Source of the DNA: Fibrobacter sp.
Lineage (GTDB): Bacteria; Fibrobacterota; Fibrobacteria; Fibrobacterales; Fibrobacteraceae
Assembly (NCBI GenBank): GCA_017503015.1
Contig: JAFVTX010000057.1
Location: forward strand, 1 to 64,000
DNA: 64,000 nt
Reading direction: 5' to 3'
Below the pieces are notes generated by a model. It saw only the letters and a program-made list of their open reading frames with translations, was not told the origin of the DNA and searched no databases. Position numbers and translations under genes: made by a program. This document shows positions 25,552-34,697 of the stretch, one piece after another (the stretch's first letter is position 1; each line of letters begins with the position of its first letter).

Positions 25552-26298
25552 ATGACTTTGTTCAAAAAATCTGTTTTCGTAGTCGCTTTACTGGGGGCTG
25601 TTCTTTGCTGGTCGGCTGACGACCCTAAGCCCTATGTAGAAGGTGATGCCTTGCCCAACGCTCTCAAGTTTTATCCGCCTCCGCCTGACACGAATTCGGC
25701 GGCATTTGCCTACGACATGGCGCAGTATAAGTGGGGAAAGTCTGTCCGGGAGACTGATACGGCTCGGGCAAATTTGGCCATCGCCCAGGCCGTGACAGAA
25801 GAAGCCGAGATGGCGAAAATGTTCAGCGAACCCTTTGGCATGGAAATTTCGGAAAAGAACACGCCCGCCATTATGAACGTGCTTAAGCGCGGGATATTCA
25901 CCATGCGTCTTGCATCCCGCATTGCAAAGAAGCACTACATGAGGGTGCGCCCTTACGCCCGCCTCAAGGAGCCGACCCTGATTCCAAGTGCCGAAGAAAG
26001 TCACCTGACTAACGGCTCGTATCCTTCGGGCCATACTGTTCGCGGCTGGGGCATGGCGCTCCTGCTTGCCGAAATCAATCCGGCGGCCCAAGACGCACTG
26101 CTAAAGTACGGCTACGAATGGGGACAGAGCCGTGTGATTGCGGGTTACCACTGGCAAAGTGACATCGAGGCCTCCAAGGCCGTGGTTACGGCGGTTTTTG
26201 CCCGCTTACATGCCGAAGAGGCGTTCCTTGCCGACATGAAAAAGGCCAGGGACGAATTCAAGAGGCTTTCGGCCAAGCAAAAGAAAAAGACGAAATGA
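25552..26298 (+). CDS. Class A acid phosphatase (PAP2 superfamily)
   Basis: 248 residues with a signal peptide (KKSVFVVALLGAVLCWS). The three PAP2 motifs are in order: KKHYMRVRPYAR, GSYPSGHTVRGWG and SRVIAGYHWQSDIEA. This is the pattern of periplasmic non-specific acid phosphatases (PhoN/PhoC). The C-terminus is Lys-rich. AAGGA precedes the ATG at 25552. The next gene is a Na/Pi cotransporter, so phosphate released in the periplasm could be taken up directly. Confidence 0.9.
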   Translation: MTLFKKSVFVVALLGAVLCWSADDPKPYVEGDALPNALKFYPPPPDTNSAAFAYDMAQYKWGKSVRETDTARANLAIAQAVTEEAEMAKMFSEPFGMEISEKNTPAIMNVLKRGIFTMRLASRIAKKHYMRVRPYARLKEPTLIPSAEESHLTNGSYPSGHTVRGWGMALLLAEINPAAQDALLKYGYEWGQSRVIAGYHWQSDIEASKAVVTAVFARLHAEEAFLADMKKARDEFKRLSAKQKKKTK

Positions 26299-26367
26299 TT
26301 TGCTTTTTACAGAAATTGGATAGACTGCTTGCGTATAAGCGTTCTCTAACCCAAAAATAAGGTTGTT

Positions 26368-26400
26368 CCCCTTTGACGATTCAAGGGGGATTTCTATTTT
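26368..26400 (+). terminator. Terminator after the acid phosphatase
   Basis: CCCCTTTGA-CGA-TTCAAGGGG hairpin (six strong pairs plus weaker inner ones), then GGATTTCTATTTTT. Confidence 0.6.
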
Positions 26401-26429
26401 TGTGTATAGATTTAGAAACAAATGATTCT

Positions 26430-26507
26430 ACGATGCAAATCCGGACTAGCTGAAAGGCAGCGACGATGACCCCGGTAAGCGGCGCCAATGAATAGGAAAA
26501 ACCTATG
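26430..26507 (+). promoter_or_regulatory. Structured leader before the Na/Pi cotransporter
   Basis: GC-rich leader with CCGG repeated at 26441 and 26472, a CTG-AAAGG-CAG hairpin and a GGCGCC palindrome. It ends in ATAGG (26492-26496) pairing with CCTAT (26502-26506), which hides both the ribosome site and the first bases of the AUG. It looks like a riboswitch-type leader but matches no class I know. Confidence 0.4.
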
Positions 26508-28211
26508 ACCTTAATGATTCTCAAGATGCTTGGATGCCTCGCGCTCCTCATGTTCGGCATGAAGACCATGAGTGAAGGCCTCCAGAAACTTACCGGTGGA
26601 CACCTTCGTGCGTTTCTTGGCACTATGACCAAGCATCGGGCCGGTGGATTGCTTACGGGAACCTTTATTACCGCCGCCGTGCAGTCTTCTACTGCCACTA
26701 CCGTCATGACCGTCAGTTTCGTCAATGCTGGTCTGCTTACCCTTAAGCAGGCCATTCCTGTTATTATGGGGGCGAACATCGGTACCACGGCCACGGCCTG
26801 GATCATGTCCATCTTCGGATTCCAGTTCAACATGAGTAATTTCGTGTGGCCCTTCTTTGCCCTGGGAATTATCCTCTCCTATGTGCGGAAAAGCAACGTC
26901 AAGAGTTTCGGCGAATTTGTTTTCGGATTTTCTTTCATGTTTCTGGGGCTTACCACCCTACGCGAAAATGCGGTGGCCATGGATTTGTCCCACAACCAGG
27001 CAGTTATTGACTTTTTTGCGGCCAGCGGCAACTGGGGCATTCTGTCCACCTTGTTGTTCCTGCTTTTGGGAAGCGTCCTTACCATGTGTGTGCAGTCTTC
27101 TGCCGCCATCATGGCCATTACCCTCCTTCTTTGCAGTAGCGGGGTGCTCCCGATTTACCAGGGCATTGCCCTTGTGATGGGTGAAAATATTGGAACCACG
27201 GTGACTTCGAACCTGGCCGCCCTTTCGGCTAGCACTCAGGCTCGGCGTGCGGCCCTGGCCCACATGCTTTTCAACGTGTTCGGCGTGGTGTGGGTACTGA
27301 TTGTTTTCCACCCCTTCGTGAACATGGTTTGCCATATCGTCGGCTTTGACCCGAACTTTGTCCCCCAGACCCAAGAAGAAATTGCCGAGGCCAGCGTGCG
27401 GGTGACTTACGCCCTGTCCGGATTCCATACGGCATTCAACCTCTGCAACGTGGCGATCCTCATCTGGTTCATCAAGCCCATGGAAAATATCATCTGCAAG
27501 ATTATCCGTGAAAAGGAAGATGGCGAAGATTTCAGCATCAAGTTTATCAGTGCTGGCCTCATGAGTACCGCCGAACTTTCCCTGTTCGAAGCCCGTAAAG
27601 AAATCAACCTGTTTGCCGAACGCACTTTGAAGATGTTCCGCTTTGTGCCGGACTTGCTCAAGATGAAGGACGAGGGAGAGTTCACGAAGCTATTCGCCCG
27701 AATCGAGAAGTACGAGAACATCAGCGACAAGATGGAAATCGAAATTGCAGGTTACCTGAACAAGGTGAGTGAAGGCCGCCTGAGCCCGGAAAGTAAGCGG
27801 GTGCTGCAGTCCATGCTCAAGGAGATTTCTGAAATCGAGAGCATTGGCGATTCCATCTATAACATGTCCAGGGCTATACGGCACAAGTTCCAGAGTGCCG
27901 ACGACTTTACCGAAGAGCAGTACAGCCGTATCGAAGGCATGATGAAGCTTTGCGACAAGTCCATGGCCCAGATGGTGGATATCATCGAAGACGCTCCCCA
28001 GGCCGATGTGAAGTCCACCTTGATGATGGAATACGAAATCAATGACTACCGCAAGATGCTCAAGCAGTTGAACATAGACGACATCAATGCCCAGCGCTAC
28101 AGCTACCAGATGGGCGTGCACTACATGGACGTGATCAACGACTGCGAAAAGCTGGGCGACTACGTGATTAACGTGGTGGAAGCCCACGTGAACCACAAGC
28201 TTTCGGGCTAG
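26505..28211 (+). CDS. Na/Pi cotransporter family protein with PhoU-like tail
   Basis: 568 residues. Two NptA-type repeats with the QSST signature: TGTFITAAVQSSTATTVMTV (residues about 52-70) and a second LTMCVQSSAAIMAITLLLCSS (about 190-210), each followed by MGANIGTT / MGENIGTT. About nine membrane segments to residue 335, then a cytoplasmic PhoU-like helical domain (residues 350-565). Sodium-driven phosphate uptake is the family role. The start codon sits in a leader hairpin. Confidence 0.9.
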   Translation: MTLMILKMLGCLALLMFGMKTMSEGLQKLTGGHLRAFLGTMTKHRAGGLLTGTFITAAVQSSTATTVMTVSFVNAGLLTLKQAIPVIMGANIGTTATAWIMSIFGFQFNMSNFVWPFFALGIILSYVRKSNVKSFGEFVFGFSFMFLGLTTLRENAVAMDLSHNQAVIDFFAASGNWGILSTLLFLLLGSVLTMCVQSSAAIMAITLLLCSSGVLPIYQGIALVMGENIGTTVTSNLAALSASTQARRAALAHMLFNVFGVVWVLIVFHPFVNMVCHIVGFDPNFVPQTQEEIAEASVRVTYALSGFHTAFNLCNVAILIWFIKPMENIICKIIREKEDGEDFSIKFISAGLMSTAELSLFEARKEINLFAERTLKMFRFVPDLLKMKDEGEFTKLFARIEKYENISDKMEIEIAGYLNKVSEGRLSPESKRVLQSMLKEISEIESIGDSIYNMSRAIRHKFQSADDFTEEQYSRIEGMMKLCDKSMAQMVDIIEDAPQADVKSTLMMEYEINDYRKMLKQLNIDDINAQRYSYQMGVHYMDVINDCEKLGDYVINVVEAHVNHKLSG

Positions 28212-28249
28212 GCCGTCTTGGTTGACATTTTATAACTGTTTTTTCTCTT

Positions 28250-28281
28250 GTCATGCCCGTCCCGCATCAAGTGCGGGATAA
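28250..28281. repeat. REP-type palindrome, GTCATGCCCG variant
   Basis: GTCATGCCCGTCCCGCATCA... with CCCGCA/TGCGGG arms, between the cotransporter and the SAH-hydrolase-like gene. Confidence 0.65.
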
Positions 28282-28326
28282 ACTCCAGCGGTCAACGTCT
28301 CGTTAAATTTGTATAATAGGCATATC

Positions 28327-29481
28327 ATGCTTTTTGACGAAATTATAGACGACACCTACGAGGTGTCGGAATACCCCGCCCTTGCAGGCCTTGCGCAGGA
28401 ATGGCTTGAAACCAGGCCCTTTGCGGGTCTGCGCGTGCTGGCGGCGACACCCGTGTTCCGGAATACGCTGGTGCAGTACCGTGCACTATTGGCCGGCGGG
28501 GCTGATCTTTCGGTAGGTATTTCGAACGATTCCGACGCGGGTGCCGAAATGCCTTGTGACTCTGGCGTTGTCGCTCTACTGCGGGAATCGAACATTCCGG
28601 TGGTTGGCCTGCAGGACGCCTTGAAGGCGGAGTCCCGTGGCGAAGGTTTCGACCTGATTCTGGATTGCGCGGGCCAGTTTTCGGTATGCCATCCGAAATA
28701 TGGTTTTGTGGAACTTACCCGCAGCGGTGTGCAGTTTTACGAGAACAGCGAAAAGCCGGTGTATGTGGCGGACAGCGGAATCGTCAAGCGTATCGAGACC
28801 AGCCTCGGGACCGGGGAAGGTTATGTGCGGGCCCTTTTGCAGCTGGGCTACGGCAATGTTGGTCGAAATGGCGCAGATGCCGGTGGTGCCGGTGCGGCTT
28901 TTGCAGGAAAAAGTTTTGTGGTGTTCGGGAGCGGCAAGGTAGGGCAGGGAATCGTTCTGCAACTCTTGCGGGAAGGCGCTCACGTGCAGGTGGTAACGGA
29001 TAAGGCTCGCGGCGTTAGTCCTTTTTTGGATGCAAACGACGTGCCTGTTGCGGATTGCAACGACCTGAAATCGGTTGTAGCTCTTGTGAGTGCTGCCGAC
29101 TTTGTGGTGACGGCTACCGGCGTGAAGGGTGCCCTTGACCGGCCGGAGCTGACGGCGGCTCTGCTCTCTTCGAAAGCGGTGCTCGCCAACATGGGTGTCG
29201 AAGACGAATATGGCTCTAGTGTTCCTGCAGGTCGCGTGCTTGCCGAAAAGAAACCCCTGAACTTCATTCTAGAAGAACCGACCCACCTGAAATATATCGA
29301 CGCGTCCCTCGCTTTGCACGGGGCACTGGGGGAACTTCTGGTGCGTGAAGCTGCGGATGCTTCGGACAAAAAAAATGCGGGCCCAATGGACCCGCCAAGC
29401 GAACTAGAACAGCGCATTCTCTCGATGACCATGCAGGACGGCCTTATCGGTCCTGAAATCGCCGAGATGCTGAGCCTTTAA
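28327..29481 (+). CDS. Divergent S-adenosylhomocysteine-hydrolase-like protein
   Basis: 384 residues from the ATG at 28327. The second half has the Rossmann NAD-binding domain of the SAHH family: GKSFVVFGSGKVGQGIVLQL, then GAHVQVVTD, ADFVVTATGVKG and VLANMGVEDEYG. The first half has a weak SAHH-like substrate domain (LILDCAGQF, then VYVADSGIVKRIETSLGTGEG, where true enzymes have the NLYGCRESLIDG/KRATD stretch). Standard catalytic Lys/Asp/Cys residues are not obvious, so the substrate may differ. TATAAT at 28312 is a promoter candidate very close to the ATG. metH lies elsewhere in the window (43331). Confidence 0.7.
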   Translation: MLFDEIIDDTYEVSEYPALAGLAQEWLETRPFAGLRVLAATPVFRNTLVQYRALLAGGADLSVGISNDSDAGAEMPCDSGVVALLRESNIPVVGLQDALKAESRGEGFDLILDCAGQFSVCHPKYGFVELTRSGVQFYENSEKPVYVADSGIVKRIETSLGTGEGYVRALLQLGYGNVGRNGADAGGAGAAFAGKSFVVFGSGKVGQGIVLQLLREGAHVQVVTDKARGVSPFLDANDVPVADCNDLKSVVALVSAADFVVTATGVKGALDRPELTAALLSSKAVLANMGVEDEYGSSVPAGRVLAEKKPLNFILEEPTHLKYIDASLALHGALGELLVREAADASDKKNAGPMDPPSELEQRILSMTMQDGLIGPEIAEMLSL

Positions 29482-29486
29482 TTCGG

Positions 29487-30920
29487 CTAGTTCTTTTTCC
29501 CCTCAAGTTTTTCGAAGAACTTCTTGGTTTCCCGGGCGACGACCCCGCTCAGGAGGATAAGGGCCACCAGGTTCGGGAAGGCCATGAGTCCGTTGAAAAT
29601 GTCGGCACTGGTCCACACGGCACTCACCGTGAGATAGGGGCCAATAAACACGGCCGCTACATAGAACCAGCGGAAAGTGAGAATGGCTCCTTTCTTGCCA
29701 CGGCCCACCAGGTATTCTAGGCAACGTTCAGAATAATAGGCCCAGCCGAGAATAGTGGTGAAGGCAAAGAATACCAGGGCGGCGGTGAGAATGTAGGGAG
29801 CGACACTTGAACCGGCGGGCAGATTCGAAAGCCCGCGGACAAAAGCTTCCATGGTAATGTTCACGCCCTGGAGTCCAAGTTCGGGAGTCCAGGCTCCGGT
29901 CACCACGATGGCAAGGCCTGTCATGGAGCAGATGACGATGGTATCAATGAAGGTCCCCGTCATGCAGACCAGTCCCTGACGGACAGGCTCCTTGGTCTTT
30001 GCTGCGGCAGCGGCGATGGGAGCAGAACCGAGACCCGCCTCGTTGCTGAAGATGCCGCGGGCGATACCCTTTTGCATGGCGATAAAGATGGTGCCCACCA
30101 CGCCGCCGGTAACGGCGCTAGGGTTGAATGCGGCCTGGATAATCATTTCGATAGCGCTAGAAATTTTAGAGAAATTGAAACCGAGAATTAGTAGGCAGAA
30201 AAGAATGTAGAAGATGGCCATGAGGGGCACAATATAAAGAGAGACTTTCGCGATACGCTTGAGCCCGCCGATGATGACCATGGCCGTAAAGCCTGCGCAC
30301 AGGAGGCCTGCAATGGCGGTGGATACGGAGACGGAATTACCATCGATGTTCACGAATTCTCGGGAGGGAAATACTGTTGCTACTGCCGAGGTGATGCCGT
30401 TTACTTGGGTGATGGTGCCGATGCCCAAAAGTCCGGCAAGCACGCCGAAGATGGCGAACAGCACGGCTAGCCACTTGAAGTTAAAGCCAAAACGTTCCTT
30501 GATGCCGGTTTCAATGTAGTAGAAGGGGCCTCCTAGAACTTTTCCGTCGCTAGCCACCTTGCGGTACTTGACGGCCAAAAGACCTTCGGCATACTTGGTG
30601 GCCATGCCAAAGAATGCGGCCACTTCCATCCAGAAAAGGGCTCCCGGACCGCCTGTCCCGATAGCGGTAGCCACGCCAACGATATTTCCGGTACCTACCG
30701 TTGCCGCAAGAGCCGTGCAGAGGGCGGCAAAGCTTGAAACTTCTCCCTGGCCTTCTTTTTCGCTGTTGAGCATGTAGCGCAGGGCGTTGCCCAGGTTTGT
30801 GACCTGGAGTACACCCAGGCGACAGGTGAGCAAGATACCTACAAACAGGATGACGACGATAAGGGGGATACCCCACACGTAGCCGTCGATGGTATCAAGG
30901 ATGGAATTTAGGGTTGCCAT
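29487..30920 (-). CDS. Alanine/glycine:sodium symporter (AGCS family)
   Basis: 477 residues. The AGCS signatures are clear: FAALCTALAATVGTGNIVGVATAI, GGPGALFWMEVAAFFGMATKYAEG, GIFSNEAGLGSAPIAAAAAKT and ILGWAYYSERC. About ten membrane segments. Imports small amino acids with sodium. The ATG at 30920 has AAGGAG at 6 nt; an in-frame TTG at 30935 is unlikely. Confidence 0.95.
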   Translation of the reverse strand: MATLNSILDTIDGYVWGIPLIVVILFVGILLTCRLGVLQVTNLGNALRYMLNSEKEGQGEVSSFAALCTALAATVGTGNIVGVATAIGTGGPGALFWMEVAAFFGMATKYAEGLLAVKYRKVASDGKVLGGPFYYIETGIKERFGFNFKWLAVLFAIFGVLAGLLGIGTITQVNGITSAVATVFPSREFVNIDGNSVSVSTAIAGLLCAGFTAMVIIGGLKRIAKVSLYIVPLMAIFYILFCLLILGFNFSKISSAIEMIIQAAFNPSAVTGGVVGTIFIAMQKGIARGIFSNEAGLGSAPIAAAAAKTKEPVRQGLVCMTGTFIDTIVICSMTGLAIVVTGAWTPELGLQGVNITMEAFVRGLSNLPAGSSVAPYILTAALVFFAFTTILGWAYYSERCLEYLVGRGKKGAILTFRWFYVAAVFIGPYLTVSAVWTSADIFNGLMAFPNLVALILLSGVVARETKKFFEKLEGKKN

Positions 30921-30972
30921 AGCAATCTCCTTCAAGGCGGTTTCTATGAGTGTGGCGCGAAATGGGCGCGAG

Positions 30973-30980
30973 CAAATTTA
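30973..30980 (-). promoter_or_regulatory. TAAATTTG promoter box of the symporter
   Basis: Exact TAnnTTTG on the minus strand, 52 nt before the ATG. Confidence 0.45.
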
Positions 30981-31046
30981 GAAAAAAAGATTTTGCTTGC
31001 TCTCTGTTTTTTTATTATTTTACCAATAAAAGACTGAGAGGCCCCT

Positions 31047-34000
31047 ATGTTCGGACACCACCTTCCTTTGAGCGAACAGTCCCTGCAAGTTATCGAGCAG
31101 ATTGGAAACGACATGCCCGGCGGTTTTTTTATATACAAGGCCACGGGGAACGAGGAACTGCTTTATGCCAACAAGGCGGTATTTCGAATTTTCGGTTGCG
31201 AGACCCTGGAAGAATTCAAGGCCCTGACCGGCTACACCTTCAAGGGAATGCTTTACCCCGAAGACTATGGAAAGATTTCGGCATCCATAGTGGAGCAAAT
31301 AAAAAAAAGTCAGGGGAATCTGGATTATGTGGAGTACCGCATTGTCCGCAAGGATGGAGAAATTCGCTGGATAGACGACTATGGGCACTACGTGGAATCC
31401 GACGTCTATGGCGGCCTCTATTACGTGTTTATTTCGGACATTACCGAAAAACGGATGCAAATGGAAACGGACAAGGCCGTCCGGACAGCGGTTATCGAAG
31501 CCCTTAGCAGAAGCTACAATGCGGTGTGGCTCATTAATGACATTGCCACGGGGAGTTTTTCGCTTTTCCGTGGCGAGACGAAGGGCGAGAGCATTCATGC
31601 AAGGCCCACCCGCGAAGCTTTGGAACTTTTGGATTACGAAGATGCCAAGAGAAACTACATTGACAACTTTGTCGTGGAAGAAGACCGGGAACGCCTCCGC
31701 AGGGAACTGACCCTTGAAAATCTCAAGGAGTGTACCAGTGACAACCACATGTTCACAGAAAGTTTCAGGCGAATCATCGGTAATGAAGAACGGTATTACC
31801 GTATCGAATTTATGCAGGTGAAGCTGCCCAACGGCAAAACCGGGATTGTTGCGGGCTTTAGGGATGTAGATTCTGAAGTCCGCGAAGAAGAGGAAACCCG
31901 GAGAAAACTCCTGGAGGCCGAAGCCGCCAAGGCTGAAAACCGAAGGCTCATGGAACGGGTGGAATCCGCTGCGGAACTGGCGGAACTTATGGGCTCGGTA
32001 ACTTCGCTTCTTTCGAACATGCCGGCCCTGAGTTTTTCGAAGGATGCCCTTACCGGCAAGTACCTCGCCTGTAACCAGGCCTTCGCCGAATACGCCAACA
32101 AGGAAAATCCCGACGGTGTTATCGGACTTACGGATTACCAAATTTTTGACCCCGTGACGGCGGCGCATTTTGCTGAGGACGACCGCAAGGCGCTTGAAAT
32201 GGACAAGCCCTACGTGTTCTTCGAGGATGTTCCCAACGCGGTGGGGACAGAAATCCGCAACCTCCAGACAACCAAGATGAAGTTCAAGGATTCTTCGGGC
32301 AGGCTCTGCACCTTGGGTATGTGCGTGGATGTGACGGAAATGACCCGCATAAAATCAGCAGAAGCCCATCAGCAGGAACTGGAAGCGAGGCTTGAATTAC
32401 AAGAAACCCTTTTGCAGGAACGGCACCACCGCGAACAGCTGGATAACATGATAACGGCCATGGCTTCTGATTACCGCAGTATTTATCATGTGAATCTTGA
32501 TGCCGACGAAGCGGTGTGTTACCGTGCAGACGCAAGCGACAAAGACCAGCATGCGGAAGGGGTCCGTTTCCCCTATCTCGAACGGTTCCGCTACTATGGA
32601 AACACCTATGTGACGGAAGCCTTCCGTGAAGGATTCCTGAATTTTATCGAACCCGAAAATATCCGCAGGGCACTTGCGAAGGACTCTCTGATCGTTTATC
32701 GTTACCTAGTGAACCGCGCAGGCAAGGAATATTACGAGATGATTCGCGTCGCGGACGTGCAGGGAGCGGAAGAACGTACGGACGGAATTGTCCATGCGGT
32801 GGGTCTTGGCCTTACGGTTATTGACGAAGAAATGCGGGACTCTCTGGCAAGGAACAAGGCACTAACGGAGGCCCTGGCGGCAGCCGAATCGGCAAGCACC
32901 GCAAAGACGGCGTTCCTCTCCAACATGAGCCACGAAATAAGAACTCCGATGAATGCCATCATTGGCCTGGATAGTCTTGCTCTCAGTGACGAGACCCTAA
33001 GCGACAAGACTAAGGACTATCTTGAAAAAATTGGAGGCAGTGCAAGGCACTTGCTAGGACTCATCAATGACATTTTGGACATGAGCCGCATCGAAAGTGG
33101 AAAGCTTATGCTCAGGAACGAGGAGTTTTCCCTGAACGACATGTTGGAGCAGATAAACACACTGGTCATGACGCAGTGCAGCGAAAGGGGAATCCGCTTC
33201 CAATGCAACCAGAAAGGGAAGGTTGGCTCTTACTTCATTGGCGACGAGATGAAACTGAAGCAGGTGCTCATCAACATCCTGAGCAACGCCATCAAGTTCA
33301 CGGAACGCTTGGGCGAAATCCGTCTTGACGTGGAGTGTACGGCCTCGTACCAGGGCCAGTCTACGCTGAAATTTTCCGTGCAGGATACAGGAATAGGAAT
33401 TTCAGAATCCTTCATCCCGAAGATATTTGACTCCTTCACGCAAGAAGATTCCACGCGGAACTCTAAGTTCGGCAGTACCGGGCTTGGAATGGCGATTACC
33501 AAGAACATCGTAGAGATGATGAATGGCTCCATTTCTGTAGAATCTAAGAAAGGGGTGGGTTCCACCTTCACCGTGGTTGTGACTCTCAGGGAATGCGAAC
33601 ACGCTCTCCCCTCCATAGGGAAAATCCAGACGAAGGACTTGTCCGTTCTCGTGGTGGACGACGACGCCATCGCCTGCGAGCACGCAAGGCTCGTACTTTC
33701 GGAAGCGGGCGTCAAGTCGGATACGAGCTTGAGCGGAGAAGAGGCTCTCCACATGCTTGAGGTTCACCATGCAAAACATGAACCCTATAATCTGGTGCTT
33801 CTCGATTGGAAAATGCCAGACATGGATGGAATCGAGGTAGCTAGGCGCATCCGTGAACGCTACGACAAGGAAACCACCGTCATCATTCTTACGGCATATA
33901 ACTGGGATGAAATTATGGACACCGCGCTGCATGCGGGAGTAGACAGTTTTCTTTCAAAGCCCTTGTTTGCCATGGGTGTGTTGGACGAGTTTGAACGTAT

Positions 34001-34442
34001 TGCCCGACGCAATAATATGGGAATTCTTAGGGAAAAGAAACGGGCGAGCCTAGAAGGAAGGCGCATCCTCCTTGCTGAAGACATTGCCATTAACGCCGAA
34101 ATCATGAAGGAAATTCTGAAGGCGCGGGGGATGGCGGTTGGCCTGGCCGAAAATGGGAAACTCGCTCTCGAGATGTTCAGGGAAAGCGATTATAATCATT
34201 ACGATGCTATTCTCATGGATGTGCGGATGCCCGAAATGGATGGCCTGGAGGCCACCGCAGCTATCCGTGCTTTGGACCGCCCCGATGCAAAGACCGTGCC
34301 TATTGTTGCCATGACGGCTAACGCCTTTGACGAGGATGTGCAAAAATCCTTGCAGGTCGGCATGAATGCCCATCTTTCAAAACCTGTGGAACCCGACATC
34401 CTTTACCTGACTCTGGCGGAGCTCATTTACGACTCCAAATAG
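31047..34442 (+). CDS. Hybrid sensor histidine kinase with PAS domains and two receiver domains
   Basis: 1131 residues, no membrane segment, so probably cytoplasmic. PAS-type sensing regions at residues about 20-130, 150-270, 330-430 and 455-595, with a coiled-coil between the second and third. HisKA domain with FLSNMSHEIRTPMNAIIG (phospho-His near 629), HATPase_c with N box SNAIKFTE (about 745), FTQEDSTRNSKFGSTGLGMA and G boxes. Receiver 1 from about 865 (VLVVDDDAIACEHARL; Asp in LLDWKMPDMDG near 921) and receiver 2 from about 1005 (ILLAEDIAINAEIM; Asp in LMDVRMPEMDG near 1058). No output domain or neighbouring regulator is present, so a separate Hpt or response regulator is expected. Confidence 0.93.
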   Translation: MFGHHLPLSEQSLQVIEQIGNDMPGGFFIYKATGNEELLYANKAVFRIFGCETLEEFKALTGYTFKGMLYPEDYGKISASIVEQIKKSQGNLDYVEYRIVRKDGEIRWIDDYGHYVESDVYGGLYYVFISDITEKRMQMETDKAVRTAVIEALSRSYNAVWLINDIATGSFSLFRGETKGESIHARPTREALELLDYEDAKRNYIDNFVVEEDRERLRRELTLENLKECTSDNHMFTESFRRIIGNEERYYRIEFMQVKLPNGKTGIVAGFRDVDSEVREEEETRRKLLEAEAAKAENRRLMERVESAAELAELMGSVTSLLSNMPALSFSKDALTGKYLACNQAFAEYANKENPDGVIGLTDYQIFDPVTAAHFAEDDRKALEMDKPYVFFEDVPNAVGTEIRNLQTTKMKFKDSSGRLCTLGMCVDVTEMTRIKSAEAHQQELEARLELQETLLQERHHREQLDNMITAMASDYRSIYHVNLDADEAVCYRADASDKDQHAEGVRFPYLERFRYYGNTYVTEAFREGFLNFIEPENIRRALAKDSLIVYRYLVNRAGKEYYEMIRVADVQGAEERTDGIVHAVGLGLTVIDEEMRDSLARNKALTEALAAAESASTAKTAFLSNMSHEIRTPMNAIIGLDSLALSDETLSDKTKDYLEKIGGSARHLLGLINDILDMSRIESGKLMLRNEEFSLNDMLEQINTLVMTQCSERGIRFQCNQKGKVGSYFIGDEMKLKQVLINILSNAIKFTERLGEIRLDVECTASYQGQSTLKFSVQDTGIGISESFIPKIFDSFTQEDSTRNSKFGSTGLGMAITKNIVEMMNGSISVESKKGVGSTFTVVVTLRECEHALPSIGKIQTKDLSVLVVDDDAIACEHARLVLSEAGVKSDTSLSGEEALHMLEVHHAKHEPYNLVLLDWKMPDMDGIEVARRIRERYDKETTVIILTAYNWDEIMDTALHAGVDSFLSKPLFAMGVLDEFERIARRNNMGILREKKRASLEGRRILLAEDIAINAEIMKEILKARGMAVGLAENGKLALEMFRESDYNHYDAILMDVRMPEMDGLEATAAIRALDRPDAKTVPIVAMTANAFDEDVQKSLQVGMNAHLSKPVEPDILYLTLAELIYDSK

Positions 34443-34449
34443 GAATGGT

Positions 34450-34473
34450 GCACCCCCGCTACAGCGGAGGTGC
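34450..34473 (+). terminator. GC-rich hairpin after the histidine kinase gene
   Basis: GCACC-C-CCGCT-AC-AGCGG-A-GGTGC: two 5-bp helices with a one-base mismatch, 7 nt after the stop. No T-run follows, so termination is uncertain. The rest of the gap to gltX (34474-34697) shows no gene. Confidence 0.4.
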
Positions 34474-34697
34474 GTTACTGCGCCGTTGAACCTTCAACCC
34501 TTAGCAAGCTCCGGAAGTTGGGAACTTGTATCCCCAAAGACATTCGTTGGAGTTTTCTAAAAAACGAAAAAGTAGGCGCTAACATAGAATGCGATGCGAA
34601 CCTGCTGAAAATGGATCTTGTGTAAATTGCTATTTTTTGACACGGAAAACTCCTGCGCAGAGTTGCGCGGGATATTTGAGCTTTATAAGAGGAAATT

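Noticed and set aside
26420-26510. c-di-GMP-I (GEMM) riboswitch before the Na/Pi cotransporter
   Set aside because: A GAAAGGCAGCGACG-like stretch is suggestive, but the expected CGCAAAGCC and the conserved 3' helix are missing.
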